Made by a program: the position numbers and the translations under genes. 64,000 nt of DNA from Anaerolineales bacterium (GTDB taxonomy: Bacteria > Chloroflexota > Anaerolineae > Anaerolineales > Villigracilaceae), in NCBI GenBank assembly GCA_016789305.1, contig JAEURJ010000013.1:248001-312000 (forward strand). Reading direction: 5' to 3'. This document shows, one piece after another, positions 24,739 to 30,604 of this stretch. The notes under the pieces were generated by a model, which saw only the letters and a program-made list of their open reading frames with translations, was not told the origin of the DNA and made no database searches. The stretch's first letter is position 1, and each line of letters begins with the position of its first letter.

Positions 24739-26298
24739 ATGTTTTTCAAGAAAAAGAAGATCATAATATTTGGCGTGATAATTGCCTTGATGGGGCTTTC
24801 TATTCCCGTGCCTGCTTATACTTTGCAGACACCAACTGATACGCCAACATTCACATCGACTGCGACAACAACCAACACTCCGACGATAACGAACACGCCT
24901 ACAATAACATTTACCCCAACTATAACGCTTACTCCCGCGCCCTTTAATCGCCCTCAAATGGCGGTGCTTTCTTCCGGTGCTGATCCTTCTGCGATCAAAT
25001 CTCTTAAAGAATTCACTTTCTCTGTGAAATTAAAAAACGCAGGAAGTGTGACTGCGCTAAATGCTCAGGTAGCCTTTACCTCAGCAGACCTTGTTCCGAC
25101 AAACACAGGTGGTGTGGTTGTACTTGGAACAATGGCTGACGGCGGTGTTTCGACAGCCAGTCAAACTTTTGTCTCGACTACATATTTATATGGAAAGTCG
25201 GTTGTTGCTATTGATGCAACAGTAACCTATTACGATGACGGTGGTACTGCATACACGGATAAATTTACATTATCCGTCCCGGTCTCCGGTGCAAGTTCCG
25301 GATCTGATACAGGCGTTACGTCCACACCCACCGGTGTGCGGAACGGACAGTTGATCATCTCCTCCTATGGGATGACCGTTGATCCGTTGCAGCCCGGCAC
25401 GCAATTCACATTGATCATGACCGTACAAAACGCCGGCAATGATAAAGCGCAACGCGTTACGATGATCGTGGGCGGTGGTTCGTCAGGAACAAGTGGAGGC
25501 ACGCCGCAGCCCGGCGGTGTTTCTGGCGGCAGCGGCGAGTTTACGAATTTCGCGCCCGTTGGCACATCCAACATTCAATCGCTGGGCAATCTTGGCGCTG
25601 GTGAAATGCAACAAGTCAAGCAGGATCTCATCGTCAACGTCTCCACCAACCCGGGTGCCTATCCGATGAAGATCACCTTCTCGTATCTCAACAGCAAAGG
25701 CGAAACCATCAATGATGAACAAGTCATTACTTTATTGGTGTTCAGCCTGCCGAATATTGAAGTGAATTTCTATCGTCCGCCGGATACATTTTTCATGGGC
25801 CAGCCCGGCGCACTCCCGATTCAGATCATTAACCTTGGCAAACGCACCTCCGTGTTGGGCACGATGAAGGTCACCTCAAAGGATGGAATTGTCGATAGTG
25901 GCGAAACACTTGTCGGCGCGTTGGACGCGGGCGGTTACTTCACGCTGGACGCCATGTTTACTCCCGATGTCGCCGGCGAACTTGAATTGGATGTCGTCAT
26001 CGACTATACCGACGATTTCAATCAGGCGCGCACTGTTGAGCGAAAGTTAAAAGTTACGGTGGAGGAAGCCTTCATTGAACCGACTCCCGACCCATCCATG
26101 CCGGATGCAGGCGGCGAGGAGTTTATTCCTGCTTCCGATGAAACCTTTTTACAAAAGACCTGGCGATTTATATTGGGATTGTTTGGGCTCGACAGCGCGC
26201 CTCCGACTCCGACCGTGCCTGATTCAGAAATTCCCACAGAGGAGTTTCCAGTTCCAAGCAGCCCGGGTGGTGCAGGCGGGGGCGGTGGTAAAGGCTAG
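24739..26298 (+). CDS. Secreted CARDB-like protein with Thr/Pro linker, ABC exporter partner
   Basis: Predicted exported protein of 519 aa. It has KKKK then a hydrophobic signal segment (residues 8-27), followed by a low-complexity Thr/Pro linker of TPTIT-type units (about residues 30-68). Two or three beta-sandwich domains of the CARDB/NEW3 type follow, recognisable by repeated phrases such as FTFSVKLKNAGSV, QFTLIMTVQNAGND and GALPIQIINLGKR. Near the C-terminus WRFILGLFGL may associate with membrane, and the tail is Pro/Gly-rich. Its position between ATPase and permease suggests it replaces a MacA-type adaptor. That is inference. Confidence 0.75.
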   Translation: MFFKKKKIIIFGVIIALMGLSIPVPAYTLQTPTDTPTFTSTATTTNTPTITNTPTITFTPTITLTPAPFNRPQMAVLSSGADPSAIKSLKEFTFSVKLKNAGSVTALNAQVAFTSADLVPTNTGGVVVLGTMADGGVSTASQTFVSTTYLYGKSVVAIDATVTYYDDGGTAYTDKFTLSVPVSGASSGSDTGVTSTPTGVRNGQLIISSYGMTVDPLQPGTQFTLIMTVQNAGNDKAQRVTMIVGGGSSGTSGGTPQPGGVSGGSGEFTNFAPVGTSNIQSLGNLGAGEMQQVKQDLIVNVSTNPGAYPMKITFSYLNSKGETINDEQVITLLVFSLPNIEVNFYRPPDTFFMGQPGALPIQIINLGKRTSVLGTMKVTSKDGIVDSGETLVGALDAGGYFTLDAMFTPDVAGELELDVVIDYTDDFNQARTVERKLKVTVEEAFIEPTPDPSMPDAGGEEFIPASDETFLQKTWRFILGLFGLDSAPPTPTVPDSEIPTEEFPVPSSPGGAGGGGGKG

Positions 26299-26304
26299 TC
26301 CCAC

Positions 26305-27633
26305 ATGAAGCTTATCGATCTCATTCGGCTGGTGGTCAACAACCTAAACCGACGCAAAGCACGCGTCGGCTTGACAGCCATTGGGGTGGTGATCGGCACC
26401 GCGGCAGTCGTGATCCTCGTGTCGCTTGCCATTGGTTTGCAGATGAATGCCAATGAACAGTTGTACGGAATTGGGAACCTGAGTCAAATCAACGTATCTC
26501 CCAACTATGGAGGTGGCGGCGGAGGGTATGGCGGCCCTATGGTGCAGATCGCGGGTTCGCTTGATACAGGCGAGAGTGCATTACTAACCCCCCGTGCGAT
26601 CAAAGATTTACAGGCGTTGCCCGGCGTGGTCTCCGTGATCCCACGCGAATACTTGAACGCACAAATGTATGTGACTTATAAAAAGATGCAGGGGTATAGC
26701 AGCATCATCGGCGTTGCCACTGAGGATTTAACGACTTTTGGCCTTGAAGCAGATCAGGGGATAACAGGTCTTTCAAGGGCAAGTGTGGTGATCGGTCCAC
26801 AGGTGGCGATGGGGTTTTACGATCCCAACCTGCGGCCCGGACAGGAAACACCCCCGCCTCCGGATCTATACGATCAGCAAATTCAACTGACCATCCTTAA
26901 GTATGACGCCGATGGAAATGAGATACGCAAAAATATCAGTGTGCGGGTGGCAGGCGTGCTGGCTGAAACAGGTGCGGAATCAGATTGGTCCATTTACATG
27001 CCATTGGATCAGGTGGCTTCGATCAATGAGTGGGCCAACGGATTCAGGGTCAATCGCAATAAGGACGGCTATACTGAAGTCATCGTGACAGTGGAAAACC
27101 CCGATAAAACCATTGAAGTACGGGATCAGATCATCGCCCTGGGTTATCAGGCATTTACCATGCTTGACTTTGTGCAGGGGATCAACAACTTTTATACCAT
27201 TTTGCAAGTCGTGCTTGGCGGTGTGGGAGCGATCGCGTTGTTGGTGGCTGCCATCGGTATTGCGAATACCATGGCCATGTCCATTTTGGAGCGAACGCGC
27301 GAGATCGGCTTGATGAAAGCGGTCGGTGCGACCAATCGCGATGTGCTTGCCATCTTTTTAGGGGAAGCAGCCGGGATCGGTTTTATCGGTGGGGCGGGTG
27401 GTGTGCTCATCGGCTGGCTGGCTGGGCAGGGATTAAATGTGGTGGCGGTTGTTTATCTCGCCCAACAAGCGGCACAACAGGGAGGCATGCCCCCCAGTGT
27501 TGCGGTGTATACTCCAATATGGTTGCCCGTTTTTGTGCTTTTGTTTTCTGTCTTTATCGGTATGGTTTCCGGTTTATATCCGGCGCTTCGAGCAGCTACT
27601 ATGATTCCCGTTCAGGCGTTAAAATATGAATAG
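26305..27633 (+). CDS. ABC transporter permease, MacB/FtsX type
   Basis: Permease of 442 aa. One N-terminal TM (ARVGLTAIGVVIGTAAVVIL) precedes a large extracytoplasmic MacB-PCD-like domain (about residues 45-285). Three C-terminal TM helices form the FtsX domain, with the characteristic IGIANTMAMSILERTREIGLMKAVGAT and FLGEAAGIGFIGG segments. A Gly-rich loop (GGGGGGYGGP) lies near residue 70. It pairs with the ATPase at 24019. Such systems export peptides or lipids or transmit conformational signals; the substrate is unknown. Confidence 0.9.
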   Translation: MKLIDLIRLVVNNLNRRKARVGLTAIGVVIGTAAVVILVSLAIGLQMNANEQLYGIGNLSQINVSPNYGGGGGGYGGPMVQIAGSLDTGESALLTPRAIKDLQALPGVVSVIPREYLNAQMYVTYKKMQGYSSIIGVATEDLTTFGLEADQGITGLSRASVVIGPQVAMGFYDPNLRPGQETPPPPDLYDQQIQLTILKYDADGNEIRKNISVRVAGVLAETGAESDWSIYMPLDQVASINEWANGFRVNRNKDGYTEVIVTVENPDKTIEVRDQIIALGYQAFTMLDFVQGINNFYTILQVVLGGVGAIALLVAAIGIANTMAMSILERTREIGLMKAVGATNRDVLAIFLGEAAGIGFIGGAGGVLIGWLAGQGLNVVAVVYLAQQAAQQGGMPPSVAVYTPIWLPVFVLLFSVFIGMVSGLYPALRAATMIPVQALKYE

Positions 27634-27662
27634 TTTCTGTTCTTGAAAAGGAGATTGCCGTT

Positions 27663-28001
27663 ATGCCAGAGAGAAGAACTGTCCCACGAAAGAAATTTAA
27701 TATGTATATGCGCGTCATCGACGATGACACGCAGGAGACTCTCGGCCACATGGTGGATGTCAGCCCGGACGGACTGCAATTGGAGACCGCCGCAGAATTG
27801 CCCATCAATAAGGATTATTATCTGCGGGTTGAGTTGACGCCTGAGCTGGCAGACCGCCCATTCATGGTGTTTATTGCCAAGTCGAGATGGTGCAAGCCGG
27901 GAAATATTCCATTCCTGTTCTATACCGGGTTTAAAATTGTCGAGATCATGCCCGACGATAAGGTAATTTTTGAAACGATCGTCAAGAAATTTGGCGCTTA
28001 A
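27663..28001 (+). CDS. PilZ domain protein
   Basis: Small protein of 112 aa consisting almost wholly of a PilZ domain, the c-di-GMP receptor fold. The ligand motifs are visible: RRTVPRKKF near residues 4-12 (RxxxR) and DVSPDGLQLE near residue 38 (D/NxSxxG). It follows the exporter operon by about 30 bases, with AAAAGGAGA upstream. It may couple c-di-GMP level to the neighbouring envelope system, but this is only positional inference. Confidence 0.82.
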   Translation: MPERRTVPRKKFNMYMRVIDDDTQETLGHMVDVSPDGLQLETAAELPINKDYYLRVELTPELADRPFMVFIAKSRWCKPGNIPFLFYTGFKIVEIMPDDKVIFETIVKKFGA

Positions 28002-28112
28002 CCTGCAAGTAGAAAATGCCTGGGCGGACCGAATCGGCCAACGTGAGTCTGAGGCGTGTGGTCTTCCAGGTACATTTGGTTGGGGCGGAAATTAAATTCC
28101 CATATTTGGTAC

Positions 28113-28141
28113 TTGTAATTTTAGAAAAAATGTTCTAAAAT
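28113..28141 (+). promoter_or_regulatory. Promoter with overlapping dyad operator upstream of VOC gene
   Basis: TTGTAA (28113-28118) and TAAAAT (28136-28141) are 17 bases apart. The perfect dyad ATTTTAGAA-N6-TTCTAAAAT (28118-28141) spans the spacer and the -10 box, an ideal place for a repressor. The regulator is not identified. Confidence 0.55.
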
Positions 28142-28184
28142 GGATCTATCATATCCGCTTGTTTTATTTTAAAAGGAGAATGTC

Positions 28185-28556
28185 ATGTCCAAGAGAAATA
28201 TCGTTCACGTTGAGATCCCGGCCGCAAATGTCGAAGCGACGGGAAGTTTTTACCAGCAATTGTTTGGTTGGAAGTTGATGCCCATGCCGGAAATGAAATA
28301 CACCATGTGGGAGGCCGGTGATGGTGACGAATACGGTGGTTTCCCCGAAGTCTCCGAGGATAACCCGGCCGGTCAGGTGTTGGTGTACATTGCCAGTGAA
28401 GATATCGAAGCCGATTTGAAGAAGGTGGAGAAGCTTGGCGGCAAGGTGCTTCATGCCAAAACGGAAATTCCTGGTATGGGTTGGTATGGTATTTTTAAAG
28501 ACCCAACCGGAAATGTGCTTGCCTTGTACACAAGCAAGAATCCCGAAAATAATTGA
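28185..28556 (+). CDS. VOC (glyoxalase/bleomycin resistance) family protein
   Basis: Single-domain vicinal-oxygen-chelate protein of 123 aa. It starts HVEIPAANVEATGSFYQQLFGWKL (metal-ligand His and the usual FY..LFGW signature) and ends IFKDPTGNVLALYTSK. The family includes glyoxalases, dioxygenases and drug-binding proteins; this subgroup (YdcJ/PhnB-like) usually lacks a defined reaction. AAAAGGAGA lies upstream of the ATG. The promoter carries a likely operator dyad and a terminator follows, so it is an independently regulated single gene. Confidence 0.85.
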   Translation: MSKRNIVHVEIPAANVEATGSFYQQLFGWKLMPMPEMKYTMWEAGDGDEYGGFPEVSEDNPAGQVLVYIASEDIEADLKKVEKLGGKVLHAKTEIPGMGWYGIFKDPTGNVLALYTSKNPENN

Positions 28557-28578
28557 TGCGCTAAAAATTTGAATATTT

Positions 28579-28624
28579 TGACGCTGACATGCGAATTTTT
28601 TTTCCTCTGTCGGCGTCATTTTTA
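28579..28624 (+). terminator. Terminator after VOC gene
   Basis: TGACGCTGACA (28579-28589) pairs with TGTCGGCGTCA (28608-28618), one G-T pair, 18-base loop, then TTTTTATT. The ABM-family gene begins 19 bases later. Confidence 0.7.
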
Positions 28625-28642
28625 TTCCAGAAGGAAAAACAC

Positions 28643-28942
28643 ATGTATGCCATGACCGGAAAACTGATCGCGCAAAATGGAAAACGGGCCGAACTCGTTG
28701 AAATATTAAAGCAGGCTGCAAAGCTTGTTGGAGGCCTGCCGGCCTGCCAACGATATATTGTTTGTGAAGACCTTTCGAATGACACCCATGTGTGGGTATT
28801 TGAAACATGGAGTGATAAGCAGGCGCATGACGATTCATTAAGTGATGAACGGGTTCGCTCCCTGATCTCAACTGCAAGGCCATTGCTGGCGGCGGCACCC
28901 GATGGTGCTGAATTGCGCGTTGTCGGGGGGCACGGCATCTAA
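28643..28942 (+). CDS. Antibiotic biosynthesis monooxygenase (ABM/YgiN-like) family protein
   Basis: Small dimeric ferredoxin-like protein of 99 aa in the ABM superfamily, which includes quinol monooxygenase YgiN. It begins YAMTGKLIAQNGKRAELVEIL, has RYIVCEDLSNDTHVWVFETWSDKQAHD (the hallmark WxxxxAxxxH-like pattern) and ends in a short helix and strand. Start 28643 is chosen for AGAAGGA just upstream; the frame opens earlier, inside the preceding terminator. Its enzyme activity is uncertain. Confidence 0.82.
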   Translation: MYAMTGKLIAQNGKRAELVEILKQAAKLVGGLPACQRYIVCEDLSNDTHVWVFETWSDKQAHDDSLSDERVRSLISTARPLLAAAPDGAELRVVGGHGI

Positions 28943-28983
28943 TTTTTCGCACCTTAATTGGACTGTGTTTCTCCTGAACTTGC

Positions 28984-29012
28984 TTGACGCAACTCTCTCG
29001 CAGTGGTATCCT
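28984..29012 (+). promoter_or_regulatory. Promoter of attenuator leader/aminotransferase
   Basis: TTGACG (28984-28989), exactly 17 bases, then TATCCT (29007-29012). Initiation is predicted at 29019-29021, i.e. at the ATG of the leader peptide. Confidence 0.6.
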
Positions 29013-29020
29013 TGCGCGCA

Positions 29021-29134
29021 ATGTTCAGACAAATCGTTGTTGACACTACTAATACCAATCGTAATACTCGCACTCACACAGTGACGGGGCGTTGGTATTT
29101 ATCAGGTGAACATGAACAGGTCCATTCATCCTAG
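29021..29134 (+). CDS. Thr-rich leader peptide of a transcription attenuator
   Basis: Short open frame of 37 codons starting at the predicted transcription start, so it would be translated leaderless. Residues 9-22 contain seven Thr (positions 9, 10, 12, 16, 18, 20, 22) mixed with Asn and Arg. The next codons, Gly-Arg-Trp, are encoded by the 5' strand of the antiterminator (29086-29095). The frame ends at TAG 29132-29134, ten bases before the other antiterminator strand. The layout matches amino-acid operon attenuators such as thrL or trpL; Thr as the sensed amino acid is inference. Confidence 0.6.
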   Translation: MFRQIVVDTTNTNRNTRTHTVTGRWYLSGEHEQVHSS

Positions 29135-29174
29135 ATAGGAAAACCAAACGCCCCGAATTCGGGGCGTTTTTCTT
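29085..29174 (+). promoter_or_regulatory. Attenuator: mutually exclusive antiterminator and terminator
   Basis: CGGGGCGTTGG (29085-29095) can pair with CCAAACGCCCCG (29144-29155), leaving one bulged A. The same 3' segment is the left arm of the terminator at 29146-29174. Ribosome stalling in the Thr-rich region just upstream would leave the antiterminator free to form. Ribosome passage through it would favour termination. Confidence 0.6.
29146..29174 (+). terminator. Attenuator terminator before the aminotransferase
   Basis: AAACGCCCCG (29146-29155), loop AATT, CGGGGCGTTT (29160-29169), then TTTCTT. It lies 24 bases before the aminotransferase ATG and upstream of its AAAGGAGA site. Confidence 0.85.
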
Positions 29175-29197
29175 AACCCCATAAAGGAGACATTGTC

Positions 29198-30502
29198 ATG
29201 TCCATTCCGAATACCACCCCAGTCCTTGCTGTTGACGAGAAGAATCTTATTCCCGTCAGCGACCATCTCAAGCAAATGGCGGATATCCCGCCTTCCCGAA
29301 TGTTTCTGATCAACAAGTCGTTGAAAGTGTATGTGGAAAAAAATGCGGGCGCGAAAATATTCGATGCCTCGCAAGGCGACGGTGGCGCTTCGTTGCCCGG
29401 CGTGCCTCGGGCGATTTTAGAGCGCGCTTCTCAACTTCAGATCGAGCATGGTACCGCCTACGATATGCCATTTGGAACCGACGCGTATCGCAAGGCAGTC
29501 ATCGAGCAATATTGGAAGTTGGACTCCTCTTCCGGCTGGGGATCTGCCAACGTCCTCGGTACCACCGGCGGACGCGACGCCTTGAATAAAGCCTATCAAG
29601 CCATGCTGGCGTTGGGGCATGGCCGCCAGGGCGACCTGATCGTGGTCTCTCGTGTGCCATGGATTTCCTACAACTGGGGACCGTATGGAGTCGGTGCCAA
29701 CGTTCTTTGGGCACCCGGTGACCCGGCTCAGGGTTGGGCGTACTCGGTTGAGGCCATTCAAGAGAGCGTGAAATTTGCCGAATCCAAAGGGCGCAAGATT
29801 GCGGGCATCATTATCACGAACCCCGATAATCCAACAGGCATGACCATCCCAGTTGAGAAACAAGTTGCACTTGCGAAAGCTGCATTGGAAGCGGGCGTTG
29901 CCTTTGTCTTGTTTGACTGGATGTATCACTACGTGACCGATGAATCCCCGATGGATTTGAACTCCTTCCTGAAATTCTTTACCGCTGAGGAACGCAAGCG
30001 TTTGATGTTCCTTGATGGAATCACCAAATCGCTCGGCGGTTCGAACATCCGCAACTGCCATTTGATCGCAGATGAAAGTGTCATCAAATTCATTGTCGCC
30101 CGCGGTTCGCATGGAGTCATCCCCCCGTTTTATTCTCTTGCCGTGGCAATGGCTGCCTACGAGCTCGGCTACACCGAAGCGGCAAAGACGATCATTGAGC
30201 CGACCAATGCCAGCCGTGTGGTTCTGAAAAAGCTGCTTTCCGAAAAAGGTCTTCAGCATATCATCGGCAAGGGGTATTATGCCTTCATCAATGTCGGTGA
30301 ATATATCAAAGCCAAAGGTTGGAGCGACAGCGAACCGCTGGGTCAGTACCTTGCTGAAAACCATGGCGTCGCCATCGTGCCGGGCGCATTCTTCTCGCCT
30401 TTCGGCAATGAATGGGTACGCTTCTCGTACGCCACGCCCGCTGAAAAGACAGAAGGTGCATTCCAGCGATTGGTTGAAGGATTGGAAAGCTTGAAGAAGT
30501 AG
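29198..30502 (+). CDS. Pyridoxal-phosphate aminotransferase, class I/II
   Basis: Fold-type I PLP enzyme of 434 aa. Motifs in order: GTTGGRDALNKAYQ (cofactor phosphate region), IIITNPDNPTGMTIP (conserved Asn), FVLFDWMYHYVTDE (Asp and Tyr pairing with the pyridine ring), and LDGITKSLGGSNIRNC with the Schiff-base Lys. The C-terminal Arg region is GNEWVRFSYATP. Length is slightly above the family norm because of the N-terminal extension. A Shine-Dalgarno AAAGGAGA precedes the ATG. Expression is apparently controlled by the upstream attenuator, so its substrate is probably an amino acid in a biosynthetic route; identity unresolved. Confidence 0.9.
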   Translation: MSIPNTTPVLAVDEKNLIPVSDHLKQMADIPPSRMFLINKSLKVYVEKNAGAKIFDASQGDGGASLPGVPRAILERASQLQIEHGTAYDMPFGTDAYRKAVIEQYWKLDSSSGWGSANVLGTTGGRDALNKAYQAMLALGHGRQGDLIVVSRVPWISYNWGPYGVGANVLWAPGDPAQGWAYSVEAIQESVKFAESKGRKIAGIIITNPDNPTGMTIPVEKQVALAKAALEAGVAFVLFDWMYHYVTDESPMDLNSFLKFFTAEERKRLMFLDGITKSLGGSNIRNCHLIADESVIKFIVARGSHGVIPPFYSLAVAMAAYELGYTEAAKTIIEPTNASRVVLKKLLSEKGLQHIIGKGYYAFINVGEYIKAKGWSDSEPLGQYLAENHGVAIVPGAFFSPFGNEWVRFSYATPAEKTEGAFQRLVEGLESLKK

Positions 30503-30510
30503 AAGAATCA

Positions 30511-30557
30511 GGAAGAAAGATGGAGCAGACCGGTTTCATCTTTCTTCCTTTTGTTTT
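30511..30557 (+). terminator. Terminator after aminotransferase
   Basis: GGAAGAAAGATG (30511-30522) and CATCTTTCTTCC (30537-30548) form a perfect 12-bp stem followed by TTTTGTTTT. Confidence 0.88.
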
Positions 30558-30604
30558 GGCGCGAAATTTATTTAAACAATATTTTCTTATCGTAGGATGT
30601 ACTC

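Noticed and set aside
24826..24945. Repetitive stretch that could suggest a CRISPR or tandem-repeat array
   Set aside because: The repeats are in frame and encode a Thr/Pro linker; there are no spacers of constant size and no cas genes.
28164..29021. 285-codon minus-strand open frame over the VOC and ABM genes
   Set aside because: It spans two real genes, a terminator and a promoter, and its protein has no recognisable fold.
28984..29174. Known metabolite riboswitch or T-box before the aminotransferase
   Set aside because: No T-box signature or recognisable riboswitch core was seen; an open Thr-rich frame and simple competing stems explain the region better.
29417..30364. 315-codon minus-strand open frame inside the aminotransferase
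   Set aside because: The aminotransferase on the plus strand has all PLP motifs; the antisense product has none.
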